Part shown: positions 34,483 to 53,734 of the stretch, one piece after another
Position numbering within the stretch: the first letter of the stretch is position 1
How the letters are laid out: every line of letters begins with the position of its first letter
Assembly: GCA_039881145.1 (NCBI GenBank)
Contig: JAYKKI010000039.1
Coordinates: 16,250,001 to 16,314,000, forward strand
Direction: 5' to 3'
Length of the DNA: 64,000 bases
Origin: Druceiella hillmani
Taxonomy: Eukaryota; Arthropoda; Insecta; Lepidoptera; Hepialidae
Position numbers and translations under genes: made by a program
The notes under the pieces: model-generated
What the model was told of the DNA's origin: nothing
Database searches by the model: none
What the model saw: the letters and a program-made list of their open reading frames with translations, nothing else

Positions 34483-35199
34483 TAAAAAATACCATTAATA
34501 AATATATATATCGGACACTTCCTTTTTTATTAATTCTTAATCTAATTTGTATGAAAGTTCATTTTCTCTTTAAGACAAATACTGTCTGGGCATAATTGTA
34601 TGGGCATAATTCGAAATAACTTAAATGTAAAACCAGTTTTTAAATTATACCAATGTTTAGGTTTTTCTTTATACAAATTGCTTTTATTTATGACTTGTAG
34701 ATATTATTTTGGAACTATTAGAGTATGTACGAATTGACAAAGTGTATAAATTTACAAAATTTATTTACTTTGTATGTTTGAGTAACAATTAAACCTGCAA
34801 AAAAAATGCAGTAAATTCATTGATTTTAGTTACAGAGTAAGACATATTGTAAGTTCTTTTAATTTCATTGATAAGTAACAAATCAGGTTGAAAAAATAAA
34901 TGAAGAAATGAAGTATATTTACCGAAATACTGGCATAAAGCTTCTTCAGTACTTTACTCTCTGTACATCACTCCACTAGTAACATATAGAATTACTTTAA
35001 CACTCATTTTTAATTAACCATGCATGAATTATATTGAAGAGAGTAAAATTTGTTATATCGGGGATATATTTTAGAGTTTTGTACTTCAAACTGAAAAATA
35101 TATCCTCAAACATTCATAAGATCTCTCACAAAATTTCATATAATAATATATCTTATTAATCCATGTATTTTGCACTGTTTAAAATTTTTAAATTATTCA

Positions 35200-35640
35200 T
35201 GTTAGATAAAGAGAAATAAAATATTAAATACTTTTTTATTTTATATATTATGTACCATTTAAAAGGGCTTATTATATGGAATATTAATATATTTTATAAT
35301 AATTTCAAATTGAATAGATATTCTAAAAATACGCAAAAATATAATATGCTTTATATTCCTCCCACCACCTACTTCCGAAATGAATGAACAAAAAACCATG
35401 AATAATATGGGATTGGTAAAAACTGACTATAAGATTATAGGAAAACTATTGGGATTATCCTAGATTTTATAATTTTTTAAATATGCCAGTCATATTAGCT
35501 GGCAATATATTTTCGTTGCAAAAAAAATTAATATTTGTAAGTAGTTTAATGGAAATACTATGTACCCTTAAATATTCATAAGTGTCGATATATATACGGA
35601 CCCCTAATAGTTCAAGTTCCATTCATACTTGACAAGTTGT
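35200..35640 (-). mobile_element. Dispersed repeat family R1, head portion, upstream of gene A
   Basis: Read on the minus strand it starts with AACTTGTCAAGTATGAATGG and GGGGTCCGTA and continues with TTTATGAATATTTAAGGGTAC-type text. The head at 53735 has the same order (TGTCAAGCACAAGTAGAACT, GGGTTCCATAG, TTAAGGGTACATAGT). It is duplicated in unit 2 at 43060-43515, so it predates the duplication. Confidence 0.5.
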
Positions 35641-35748
35641 ATTATATTTTTCTCATATTTCATTATTTCTAACCTTAGCTTTGTAACATACCTTTAAAAA
35701 TAACACGCCGTATAGTTACTAAGCCAAAAAGTTACAAGGTCAGCCACT

Positions 35749-35756
35749 TATATAAA
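35749..35756 (+). promoter_or_regulatory. TATA box candidate of GST gene A
   Basis: TATATAAA followed by G, about 140 bp upstream of the noncoding exon's donor site and in sequence conserved between the two units. In unit 2 the same position reads TTAAATAAAG, a weaker match. The transcription start would be around 35780. Confidence 0.45.
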
Positions 35757-35779
35757 GCCGCTTATCAAAAGCTCAAGGC

Positions 35780-35895
35780 TAAAGCAATAAGTGATTCTCG
35801 TCTATTATGATAACAAGAGAGTGAGGTGGGGTCTTGTTTAGGCAGTGATGATATTTGCCAGTTATTTTGCGAATATCGAACAGTAGTGTAAACAC
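35780..35895 (+). other. Noncoding 5' exon of GST gene A (predicted)
   Basis: Ends at a strong donor AACAC/GTAAGT (intron from 35896). The acceptor TTGTCTTGTTTCAG at 36671-36684 lies 4 bases before the ATG, giving a 789-bp 5'-UTR intron. Exon and both splice sites are conserved in unit 2. The start is estimated from the TATA-like box. Confidence 0.5.
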
Positions 35896-36688
35896 GTAAG
35901 TTTAGTAAAAGTAAATTGTTTTTTTTTGATAATTATACCTATAAATAATGTTTAATAAGTAATCGAAATCGTTTTTAAAAGTTTTTGAAATACTCGTATG
36001 CTTTAACGTAGCAACTGTGTTATTTATTTTATTGAATTTGATATTCAAAATTATTAGAAAAATTAACGTTTATCTATTTAGATAATTTCATTTTTGTTAA
36101 ATGTATTAGTAACAAAGCGTCAGCCAATAAATTAATGAAATCTTTGGCAAGTTCGAAAGTGATAATTTCATTTAAAATTAAAGTTGAATACAGAAAATTT
36201 ATTGCCCCTAAATTTATAAAAAAATAAAGCAGACACTGATTACGCTTAATATTCAGTTTGAATGAAAACGGTATATTGTTTTATCCCAGATTGTTAGCCA
36301 AAGTTTATGGTATTTTTTTTAAGAAAGTATGCTAAAAAGACATAATTTTTGGTCAAAACCAGTATATTCTTACATATTTCTAAAGTATATTTTTTAATAA
36401 AGTATATTTTTTTAAAGGGAAACATGTCCATTTATAACTATGATAAAAATATTGGCGAGAAATAAACAAAAAAACATTGCAAAATTGTTTTACAATTAGG
36501 CTATATTTATAATAAAATATAACACAAGTATGTATGGTATGTATTATATACATACCATAAACAAAAATTATATATTTATAAATAAAAATGTTTGTTATTA
36601 AATCGAAAGGAATTTTCTTAAAGCATATGTTTAGCAAAGTGTATTCTTGCATGTTAATTTGAGTAAGTAATTGTCTTGTTTCAGAAAA

Positions 36689-39021
<2,333 letters not shown>

Positions 39022-39144
39022 AGAAATAAATTTTTTTTATAATAAATATGTGTAATTTTATATAAATAAAATTCTATATAAATGGAAATAAACTTAGTTT
39101 GGAAATAAACTCATGATCATAACTATGCAAATGAACATTACAAG

Positions 39145-40861
39145 TGCCAAGCTCAATATTACTTTATGTGACAAGATTCAGAATGAGATCTTTCAGCAAT
39201 ACATTGAGTGGGACGATATGGGTCATTAGGCTGAGAAACTAACGCTGATCGAATCTAGGTGAAAGAGACAGAACGCTCAGTCAAATGAAGAAAGATTGAA
39301 CAGACTTATACTCAACATTGGGCAAACATACACTGATGAAGAAGAAGATTTCATAGTATGTGAATCTAGTAAACATTTTTTAGAAATGTATGTTGCTATG
39401 TTTATTTCTTTTGGTATTGCACAAAAGTTGTACTTTTTACTATTTTAAAGCTTAAAAACTAAAAATGTAAGTATCTAACAGCAAGTTGCCACAGCATGGT
39501 ATAGATGTTGTTCTTGAATAGAGCATAACCAGCGGTCTGCGGCTCAATTCAAGCAAATACTCTGTGGGGAGCTAAGGTCGAGTGGATACCTCCGTTGAAT
39601 ATGAATGTACCATTAGCAGTACACAGCTATGAGTTGCATTGAATAATATGCATAATGCCAGAGAATTAGAATGTGTCTTTTCTATAATTTATTATGTGTA
39701 ACTGTTGGGCTAAACAAGTTAAAAGCCAGCTCTATTATTTGGAGCTCACACGAAACTATATACTTGTACAACCTAATGATTGAATATATGTACATGAGAC
39801 GATATGGTTACTTCCCTTTTCTATTTCCTACCAATTTTCTCTTGGTTATGCTGCGATACTGTATGTTGCTGCATAAAAGAGAAGTTTCTACGCTGAAATT
39901 TCTTTACCGATTTTTGAACGTAAAAATTTTGTGCTGCAATTTATTTGACAAACTCACGCTCTTCTTTCTTAATAACTACCTGTGCTCATGTTTTATAGCT
40001 ACGCTGGCAACATCAAATTTTCTCACCTTCCCTTGGTGTACAATTGCTCAATCACCGATCACAATTGTACCAGAGTGTGTATCTTTGTGATGAATGAAAG
40101 TAAACTTCTTAAAGTGTGTCAACATTATGTTACACATTATAAGTGTTAAAAAATTAATTTAAGTGTCTTTGTTATTGTTATTGAAAAACATAAAAATAAT
40201 AAATCTAATGTTTCCATAACTGCATATAATTAAATGGGTCCTTCTAGAATTATCCTTAAACAGTACCCACTGATTATTTCTCTCTACAAAAGTAGTGATT
40301 CAACAAACACTTCATGTAGGTGATAAGTGCTTGTCATGATGAAAACTAACATAACATGTATAGCATGTTTCAATTAACCAAATGCAAAATTAAAATTAAG
40401 TTTAATGTCAACATCTTTATTACGTGGAAGGACATTAAAATATAAGTATTTGAGAAAAATGGAAGGACATATATTTATAAAGCGATCCATAAACATCAAA
40501 AAACACCATACTTTAATTATTTTCTGGTTCTTTTTTATTATAATGAGTTTAATTGTTCCAACTCCTACAGAAAATAAGAAACTAACTCCATTAAAAAAAA
40601 TTTATAATTAAAATATGTATTTAAGTATATATTACAAAACAAAACAAAACTTTTTTCAAAAGTTTTTTTATAGATTTCGTGTAAAAAACTGAATATGAGT
40701 TCTTTCTCATTCACAATAGTGATCCATCACTGTACAATATGTCACATAGTTTCATAAATATAACATATTCTTATGAAACTTAAGAAAAGTGAAATTGAAC
40801 AATGTGTGTTCATTTTGAAGTTATTATTAAAACGTTTTGAATTAATTTTTCTTTTATTATA
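39145..40861. other. Duplicated intergenic DNA upstream of gene B
   Basis: Counterpart of 32430-34140. It includes the coding-like relic at 39145-39375 (NEERLNRLILNIGQTYTDEE) and a 139-aa frame at 39671-40090 whose copy in unit 1 differs mainly at amino-acid-changing sites. Confidence 0.5.
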
Positions 40862-42455
40862 TTTAATTAATAGATATAATAAGCAGCAAAATGAATACAT
40901 AAATAAAAAGTAATAAGAAAGAGTATTAAACAGTTACATTCGTGAACGTACACAAATTTTTGTCTCAGTCACAATAGATTGAACACACTCTTTATATATG
41001 ATGTAATGATGATATTAACAGTTACACTTCGCTATTTGGCAACATCGAAAATATACCACAATTCGGGGTCATCCTCTTAGATTGTAACGTAAATAAGCGT
41101 ATCGCTTTTCATTTTTGAAAGAATATGTTTATATTTTATGAAAAAAGCGTAAAGAAATTACAAAATTTTTTTAAATTCAATTAGCGTCGCAAACATCCTG
41201 TTATTGGTTAAGAGTCAGATGACGTCACAGGTGTGTAAAACACATTCATACCAAAATTTAATGTTCTTATTCTTTTGGTTTATAGGCATTTATATAGATA
41301 TTAATATTTATAAAACACAAATATTACTTACATCGAAATGATCTTCACACATAAAAACATTTGAGTGAGCTGTAATGCTGTTATAATAATTCTTCTGGCT
41401 AATTTGACAGGACTGTTTATGTTTACATTGTTTGTGATGGCACACTAGCCGCCATTACAGAAATTGCGTTTTTAGTGCGAGTTCGAAAATTCAAACTTTA
41501 AAAGTGATACGGCTTATATCCTGGAAATATAAATGTAGTCTGTTTATAATGCAAAATAGAACAATTTAAACTAATTTTAAAAATCAAGTCAAATAGCCTA
41601 TTGTGCCTTGCTTGCACCTTCTTGCACATTCAGCAATGTATTAAATTTGGTTCTACTTGCTGACCCATAATACCAAAGAGTATTTAGGAATTGATTAGAC
41701 TGGTAGGGTTTAATTTGTGTTAATGCCTTGCTTAGCTTTTTTTTCTGCACTACATACCTCTGTTTTTAAATTGATACTATGTAAACTTTTAAACAATGAA
41801 TACTTTGCCAAAGTCATCTTGCCTTTTTGTTATGGAGATACGGGGAGGTTGCAGTGCCCGCTGTGTCTCCTTGCCCATTATAGTTCATCACAATGTCCAA
41901 TTGTAGTCAATTACAACATTAAAGAGAAGCAAGCCACAATGCCAACTAAAAGAATCATTTGCACCGAACTGCCTGTACTCCTCAGGAATCTATAGGCATC
42001 TATCAACAATAAGGTCCAGTCGCTGCTAACTGTATATTCTGCTTGGCCGACTATAGGAGTGGGTAGTTGCAAAAAGGTTAATAATTTTGCTCGACAAAAT
42101 TGCATGATGCATGAACATTGCACGATGCTTAACATACATATCATTTTTCAGTCTGACTTTAAGTTGTTAAACAATGGGATGCCAGAATTAACAGATAAAT
42201 AGAGGACTATTAAAATTTTTTTTGTGTTTGGGGACCACAGACTTTTTTTCGAAAATACCTTCAATTTACCAACACACTCCCCTCACATTTTGATTGTAGT
42301 CAAGTTTTGAAAAGAATGTAGACGGATATGTACTAAGTCAGATATGCTGAATCTAACGCTTCGATTTTGCAAAAATTTGTATTATCATTCACAATTTTAA
42401 ATTTATGTACAGAAAATAAATCCATAGCCCTGAAACATATGTGTGATAAACAATT
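40862..42455. other. Unit-2-specific insertion, origin unknown
   Basis: This 1.6-kb block has no counterpart in unit 1. On the minus strand at about 41330-41400 a frame ends with HSNVFMCEDHFD directly before a donor GTAAGT. That resembles the CEDHFD end of THAP zinc-finger exons, but the upstream Cys pair is not clear. The plus-strand frame 41717-41995 and minus-strand frame 41911-42144 match nothing I know. Likely decayed mobile DNA. Confidence 0.35.
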
Positions 42456-43059
42456 GCTTTCTTTTTAAGACAAATATTTTATTTTTATTGACTGTTCCAA
42501 CTGTCTGGGCATAATTAGAAGGAACCTAAATCTAAAACCAGTTTTTAAATTATACCAATGTTTAGGTTTTTTATTTATACAAATTGCTTTTATTTATGAC
42601 TTGTAGATATTATTTTAGAACTATTAGAGTATGTACAAATTGACAAAGTGTATAAATTTACAAAATTTATTTACTTTGTATGTTTGAGTAACAATTAAAC
42701 TTGTAAAAAAAAAATAAATGCAGTAAGTTGTAAATTCTTTTAATTTCATTGATAAATCACAAATCAGGTTGAAAAAATAAATGAAGAAATGAAGTATATA
42801 CTGGCATAAAGCTTCTTCAGTTCTTTACCCTCTGTACATCACTCCACTCGTAACATATAGAATTACTTTAACACTTATTTTTAATTAACCATGCATGAAT
42901 TATATTGAAGAGAGTAAAATTTGTTATATCGGGGATATATTTTAGAGTTTTGTACTTCAAACTGAAAAATATATCCTCAAACATTCATAAGATCTCTCAC
43001 AAAATTTCATATAATAATATATCTTATTAATCCATGTAATTTGCACTGTTTAAAATTTT

Positions 43060-43515
43060 TAAATTATTCATGTAGAGAAATAAAATATTAAATACTTTTT
43101 TATTTTACGTATTATGTACCATTTAAAAGGGCTTATTATATGGAATATTAATATATTTTATAATAATTTCAAATTGAATAGATATTCTAAACATACGCAA
43201 AAATATAATATGCTTTATATTCCTCCCACCACCTACTTCATAAATGAATGAACAAAAAACCATGAATAATATGGGATTAGTAAAAACTGACTGAGATTAC
43301 AGGAAAACTATTGGGATTATCCTAGATTTTATAATTCTTTTAATATGTACCATGTTTTTACGTATGTCAATCATATAACTGGCAATATATTTTCGTTGCA
43401 AAAAGAATTTAATATTTATAAATAGTTTAAAGGAAATACTATGTACCCTTAAATGTTCATAAATGTTGATATGTGTACGGAACCCTAGTATTGCAAGTTC
43501 CACTCACACTTGACA
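43060..43515 (-). mobile_element. Dispersed repeat family R1, head portion, upstream of gene B
   Basis: Duplicate of 35200-35640. It reads AAGTGTGAGTGGAACTTGC and AGGGTTCCGTAC on the minus strand, a form closer to the common GGGTTCCGTA version than the copy in unit 1. Confidence 0.5.
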
Positions 43516-43676
43516 AGTTGTATTATGTTTTTCTCATAGATATATATTATTTTTTTAAGCAAATAATTTATTTTTTAGCTTCCCATTGTTATTATTTCTA
43601 ACCTTACCTTTGTAACATAGCTTTAAATATAGCACGCTGTATAGTTACTAAGCCAAAAAGTTACAAGGGCAGCCAA

Positions 43677-43686
43677 TTAAATAAAG
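43677..43686 (+). promoter_or_regulatory. Degraded TATA position of GST gene B
   Basis: TTAAATAAAG aligns with TATATAAAG of gene A. The flanking GTTACAAGG and AGCCA are conserved. It may still act as a weak TATA box. Confidence 0.35.
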
Positions 43687-43709
43687 CCACTTATCAGAAG
43701 CCCAAGGCT

Positions 43710-43828
43710 AAAGTAATAAATGATTCTCGGACACTTTTTATGATAACAGGAGAGTGAGGTGGGGTTTTGTTTTGGCAGTGTTGATATTTACCAGTTATTT
43801 TGCGTATATCGAACAGTAGTGTAAACAC
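43710..43828 (+). other. Noncoding 5' exon of GST gene B (predicted)
   Basis: Ends at the donor AACAC/GTAAGT (intron from 43829). The acceptor TTGTCTTGTTTCAG ends at 44500, four bases before the ATG. The 672-bp intron corresponds to the 789-bp one of gene A. The start is estimated. Confidence 0.5.
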
Positions 43829-44504
43829 GTAAGTTTAGTAAAAGTAAATTGTTTTTTTTTTGATAATTATACCTATAAATAATGTTTAATAAGTAATTGA
43901 AATCGTTTTAAAAATATTTTGAAATACTTGTATGCTTTAACGTATCAATTGTGTTATTTATTTTATTGAATTTTTGATATTCAAAATTATTAGAAAAATT
44001 AACGTTTATCTATTTAGATAATTTCATTTTTGTTAAATGTATTAGTAACAAAACGTTAGCCAACAAATTAATGAAATCTTTAAAACGGTATATTGTTTTA
44101 TCTCTAAAACGGTATATTGTTTTATCCCAGATTGTTAGCTAAATGGTATTTTTTTTCAAGAAAGTATGCTAAAAAGAAATAACTTTTGGTCAAAATCAGT
44201 AGATTCTTACATATTTCTAAAGTATATTTTTTTAAAGGGAAACATGTCCATTTATAACTATGATAAAAATATTGGCGAGAAATAAACAAAAAAACATTGC
44301 AAAATTGTTTTACAATTAGTCTATATTTATAATAGAATACAACACAAGTGTGTATGGTTTGTATTATATACATACCATAAACAAAAATTATATATATACA
44401 AACATTTTTATTATTAAATCGAAAGGGATTTTCTTAAAGCATATGTTTAGCAAAGTGTATTCTTGCATGTTAATTTGACTAAGTAATTGTCTTGTTTCAG
44501 AAAA

Positions 44505-47804
<3,300 letters not shown>

Positions 47805-47830
47805 GGAAATGAATTTTTTTTATGATAAGT

Positions 47831-48171
47831 ACTATTATTTAATATAATTTTAAACAACCTAAAAAGTTTTTTTATTTATATCTTCCTTGTTTTTAAATTA
47901 AATTCAATAAGGGTCTTTAAATGTAAGTACCTAGCAGCCCAGCTTAGATGTTGTAAGCTGTTTATATTTAACTTTGGAACAAGTTATGAAGCGATTATTG
48001 ATTTTTTGATAAGGATGTGTTCGCCACTTATGGATATTTTTGGTTATCTAAAATCAATTACCTACATATCGTCGGTACCCACGCGATGGTTTCGCATGTA
48101 TTAAGAGTTCATAGTTAACTTGTCTTATAATGCCTTAAATTTCAATTCAGATCGATGTGAAGCAAAAGTTA
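47831..48171. other. Spacer between gene B and the 29-bp satellite
   Basis: AT-rich. A fragment at 48070-48105 (GTACCCACGCGATGGTTTCGC) resembles a retroposon tail. No gene. Confidence 0.4.
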
Positions 48172-49792
48172 ATTTTATAACTATCTATTTGTTATTTTGT
48201 ATTTTATAATTATCTATTTGTTATTTTGTATTTTATAACTATCTATTTGTTCTTTTGTATTTTATAACTATCTATTTGTTATTTTGTATTTTATAACTAT
48301 CTATTTGTTATTTTGTATTTTATAACTATCTATTTGTTATTTTGTATTTTATAATTATCTATTTGTTATTTTGTATTTTATAACTATCTATTTGTTCTTT
48401 TGTATTTTATAACTATCTATTTGTTATTTTGTATTTTATAACTATCTATTTGTTATTTTGTATTTTATAACTATCTATTTGTTATTTTGTATTTTATAAT
48501 TATCTATTTGTTATTTTGTATTTTATAACTATCTATTTGTTCTTTTGTATTTTATAACTATCTATTTGTTATTTTGTATTTTATAATTATATATTTGTTA
48601 TTTTGTATTTTATAACTATCTATTTGTTCTTTTGTATTTTATAACTATCTATTTGTTATTTTGTATTTTATAACTATCTATTTGTTATTTTGTATTTTAT
48701 AACTATCTATTTGTTATTTTGTATTTTATAATTATCTATTTGTTATTTTGTATTTTATAACTATCTATTTGTTCTTTTGTATTTTATAACTATCTATTTG
48801 TTATTTTGTATTTTATAACTATCTATTTGTTATTTTGTATTTTATAATTATCTATTTGTTATTTTGTATTTTCTAACTATCTATTTGTTCTTTTGTATTT
48901 TATAACTATCTATTTGTTATTTTGTATTTTATAACTATCTATTTGTTATTTTGTATTTTATAACTATCTATTTGTTATTTTGTATTTTATAATTATCTAT
49001 TTGTTATTTTGTATTTTATAACTATCTATTTGTTCTTTTGTATTTTATAACTATCTATTTGTTATTTTGTATTTTATAATTATCTATTTGTTATTTTGTA
49101 TTTTATAACTATCTATTTGTTCTTTTGTATTTTATAACTATCTATTTGTTATTTTGTATTTTATAACTATCTATTTGTTATTTTGTATTTTATAACTATC
49201 TATTTGTTATTTTGTATTTTATAATTATCTATTTGTTATTTTGTATTTTATAACTATCTATTTGTTATTTTGTATTTTATAATTATCTATTTGTTATTTT
49301 GTATTTTATAACTATCTATTTGTTATTTTGTATTTTATAACTATCTATTTGTTCTTTTGTATTTTATAACTATCTATTTGTTATTTTGTATTTTATAATT
49401 ATCTATTTGTTATTTTGTATTTTATAACTATCTATTTGTTCTTTTGTATTTTATAACTATCTATTTGTTATTTTGTATTTTATAACTATCTATTTGTTAT
49501 TTTGTATTTTATAACTATCTATTTGTTATTTTGCATTTTATAACTATCTATTTGTTATTTTGTATTTTATAACTATCTATTTGTTATTTTGCATTTTATA
49601 ACTATCTATTTGTTATTTTGTATTTTATAACTATCTATTTGTTATTTTGTATTTTATAACTATCTATTTGTTATTTTGTATTTTATAACTATCTATTTGT
49701 TATTTTGTATTTTATAACTATCTATTTGTTATTTTGTATTTTATAACTATCTATTTGTTATTTTGTATTTTATAACTATCTATTTGCTATTT
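48172..49792. repeat. 29-bp AT-rich tandem array, about 56 copies
   Basis: The unit reads ATTTTATAACTATCTATTTG followed by TTATTTTGT. Two recurring variants, TAATTATC for TAACTATC and GTTCTTTTG for GTTATTTTG, appear in a repeating order (T variant, then C variant, then one to three plain units), which points to higher-order blocks of roughly four to six units. The last dozen copies are nearly uniform, apart from a GCATTTTATA variant at two places. Both ends grade into single-copy DNA. Confidence 0.95.
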
Positions 49793-51439
49793 ATGATATT
49801 TTTAGGGATTCACATTGACCCTGTGATATATTTTTTATTTCCATTCTCCTTTTAGTGATCAATAGAATTAGAGATTTTTTTGAGACCTGACTACCCATTA
49901 AGTTATAAATAGTATTTGTAACAAATTATTTTAAAAAGGTTTTTTTGCTTAACTCACATTTTGTCTCACTAGTCACTAAACACTTAACAGAAATAACAAC
50001 ACAGATTTTAAAATATGAATACAACAATATGAATATAGCAGAAATAGGTGTAACAATGGCATAAAAAGATGTTTGACATTTATAACTCGACAGCTATTTA
50101 TTAGAAGTTATAGAATCTTTTAAATCGGTTATTTTCATTAAATTAATTGGGAGCTGAACAAAGAATATTCGTAAAAACACAAGATACTAATCATTATTAA
50201 ACACCCTGTTTTTTACAAATATCCTTTGATTTGAAAAAAGCAATAAAAATTCCCTTGTGTTATAAAGTGCATTTACACCCCGTGCGAGCATGTAAATCTA
50301 ACGGTGTTATAGGAAAAAGATTATCGACGACAATTCATTTGTAAATTTTTTAAAGATCAATTTAAAAAAAATAGATAAAATTTGTCAGTATGTTTACATT
50401 TTAACACATTCTCATCAATTTTATGTAAAAACTAATGTATTTACCCAGAACGATCATCCAATACTCAACATTGTGATTTCTTCATCTTTTCATTTTCTGT
50501 GAAAATAATATCTTGTACTTCAATTATTACATGTATTAGAATATTACTCAAGCAATCAGATAAAGCGTCTATAAATAAAACACCAAAAATTATACATCAT
50601 CGTTACTTACTCTATTACTCTAAAGTTGCAGACTAATGCTATTAATAAAATTACATTTAATTTTTTAGACATGGCAATAAGTGCGATAAAATCTGTGCTT
50701 TCTAAATACAGACTTGGTAATATATATCGATGATAGTTCAGTACCCTTTAAAAACCGATCATGAAACATGCGGAAGGTATAAAGACTTCAAGTAATCCAT
50801 AGACTTCATAAAGCAACCATATTACAGAGGGTACTCAAACTAAGAAGTATCCCTTTGTAGTGCCCCCGATAGGGCACGATGCAGAAAAATAATTATGAAT
50901 TTAGAGTATGCTTTAAAAATTTTCAACATGAAGTAAACAAATGTTATGGTAGGGTACTTGGAAAATTGTAAAACGACGGTAAGGTATTAAGTGTCAAAAC
51001 AATTTTACAGATAGTGTTATCTGTTCAAGTTTAGTAAACATTATTTGTATCAGTAACAACCGATTGTCCTAGGTCACCATATCTTATTCACTTGAAACAA
51101 ACTGTGTTAACAATTGTGCTCTATATATTTCCTGAAACCAATAACAGTTATCATGTTGACACATATTTGTTTTCATGTATTTGGTGAATTGTTTATGAAC
51201 GGACAATGAATGTACATGTTTCTAGAGCATACATGCATTTAGTTTCACTTACGAAACAAGGTAACAATCAATCTCTTTTAAGGTTCCGTGTCAAAAGGGT
51301 CCATGGCAAATCCATAAAATCGCAAATTTAACAGTGATTTTTTAGAAAAAGGGGGATAACAATGAGTGTCTCAGCGCCGAAGTCAAACTTTAAACTCGCA
51401 CAGTATACCAAAATGATTAGCAATTTTTTTGTATCACAC
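49793..51439. other. Intergenic, nothing recognised
   Basis: A frame-less AT-rich stretch. GTCAAAAGGGTCCATGGCAA near 51290 may be a decayed mariner terminal region preceding the fragment below. Confidence 0.4.
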
Positions 51440-51795
51440 CTATGAGAGAAGAATGTTGACGAGTCAGATGTGTGGTTTCAGCAAGTTGGGACCACTGCCC
51501 ACACAGCTAGGGTCTCTATGGATACAATTAGAGCGCTATTTCCGGAAAAAGTCATAATCCAATTTGGAGATATAATTTGGCCACCCAAATCGCTTGACTT
51601 AACCCCAGCTGACTTTTTTCTATGAGGTTGTCTCAAAGCTAGAATTTTGATACCCCTCTTTTGAATTTGGAGCAGCTGAAGGCTAAAATAACGGAAGAAG
51701 TGGGAGCCTCTCAGTTGAAGTTCTGCGGCGCATAATTACAAATTGGCACTTACGCATTGAGGAGTGTGCTCTCTGTGATGTAATATTCCGTACAT
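51440..51795 (+). pseudogene. DD41D-type mariner transposase, C-terminal fragment
   Basis: The frame reads DVWFQQVGTTAHTARVSMDT, then ALFPEKVIIQFGD, WPPKSLDLTPADFFL and a TGA, followed by LEQLKAKITEEVGAS-type sequence in a shifted frame. The second catalytic Asp (usual QDGA) is Val. It is closer in wording to the 23.8-kb copy (FQQDGATAHTA) than to the 8.8-kb copy. The N-terminal part is missing. Confidence 0.75.
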
Positions 51796-53734
51796 AAAAT
51801 CTGCACAAATATACTTTAGTTTACTGTAATTAAAATATTATAAATACAATAATTGGTTTTTTATTATTATTTAAAATTTGAATTCCAAGCCGTGGCACCT
51901 TATATAAACAAATTGTTTACCAGGTTGCCCTAAAATATTTTTTTCATTATTTTAATTAGTATATTTTCAGACATATACTCAAAAATATACAAAAGAAATA
52001 TTGAATAACTTCAACTAATATTATGACAAAATAGGGTTTTTGGAAGCCTATGTAAAGGTTATAAAATATGCCCCATGTTTTAACTGTAAAAGTTATAGTA
52101 AGCAATATATTTACATTGTGAAAAATTAATATTTGTAAATAGTTCAGAAATATTTGTAAATGTAACAGAAATACTGTGTGTCTCAAATATTTATAAGTGC
52201 CAAAATAAGTATGGAACCTTCATAGTGTAACTACTCATACTTGTACTCGTACTTGTGGTTGACAGGTTTGTTTTGTTAAAAGATAATAATGTGCAAGAGC
52301 GTCAAATATGAATTTTTTTGACCTATTTTCTTACCAAGTCTGTCTTAAGAACTAGGGCATTTTGGAATCTTTACTTTTATTTAAAAGACCAATTCTTCAA
52401 TTTAATTAAACAACCAATACTAAGATTAAGTTATAATAATTTGTAAGTTCTATGATTTCTCTTTAAAATATACTAAATAGTAATAATAATAAACAAAATA
52501 AAAATAATAAGCATTTTATTATAGCAGGTTTATTATACAATATTATTGAACTTCATGTTTCTTATGTATTTAACATTCTTTTATTAGAATATAATTTAAG
52601 AAATATATACTTGTATAATTAAACAATTTAATACATAATTTAAGAAAAAAGTAAAAAGACATTCAAAGATCAGTCATTTAATAAATATTATCAAGACGAA
52701 ATTCCCAATTCTGTTCACTATTTTAAATATGAATTAAAACTAATTGTATAATGTTATTATTCGCAATTAAATACAACTAATCAGTTTAAAAACTAACTAT
52801 AATAACCATTATTCCTTAAATTTGACTCGAATTAAACCATTTTACTTTAAATTAATGATATTGCGGTACCCATTTTGGAGTAAAGGTCTCTTCCGTCGTC
52901 TTCCAACAGGGTGTTCAGGGTTCAGTCAAAATAACTATAAAGTTTGCCGGTAAAAAATAATATTTTCCGGTAAAAATGACTGTATACCTCGGAAATGAGC
53001 ATCAGCCATTGTCAAATCTAGTTGGAGCACAACCTATCGATCCGATCACAACCATCGTTCACTGATGGATTCAAGATGTCTATCTTTATGTATTTGATTT
53101 AATTTTTTTGTAGCTGGTGTAAATAATTTTTTAAAAAAATAACTATTTTTAGGATAATTTTCGGTTTCACTGTTTCCTTTCCACTTAATAATATTTTGTT
53201 ACATATAGTCAATTATATTTTGCTTAAGAACTTTGAGTTTAGTATGACTCGCCTAGATTCCTAGATTCATTTGCGATTTTATGTGATTGATTTCAAAACT
53301 TATTCACTATTTTATTATTTTAATTTAATTTTGAGTACAATTTATCACTTTAACTATTTTAAAGTCAAAGCCATTAAATTATACTGTTGGTACTTTCTCA
53401 CCTACTTACCAAATATGTAAACTTAAATATAGCATAAGTAAATTTATCATTAACATGATCTATAAATTAAAAAATACATATATACGAAAGTGTATGTAAC
53501 TTTATATATTACAGGTACAGAATCTTTACTATACAAACTTGGTTTACACAAAATCGGTATTTTTTTTGTTATCAATATGAGTACCTACATACTTCATCTT
53601 ATATTTTTAGGTTACACCAAAATGAAAATTGCCCTACAGAATTAACTTGATTGGTATTTTAAAAAAAGTATGCTGTCCGTAAGTCCATTAAAATTGTCTA
53701 TTTATGTCAAATCTTTTACCTTCATAAAATAAAC
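51796..53734. other. Intergenic, very AT-rich
   Basis: At 52185-52270 the family R1 head occurs on the minus strand (ATGGAACCTTCATAGTGTAA, ACTTGTGGTTGACAGG). A GC-richer patch at 52860-53060 was not recognised. Confidence 0.4.

Noticed and set aside
36534..36560. Perfect hairpin TATGGTATGTAT/ATACATACCATA in the 5'-UTR intron of gene A as a regulatory RNA
   Set aside because: The copy in gene B has a mismatch (GGTTTGTAT) without compensation, and the sequence is low-complexity TA/GT.
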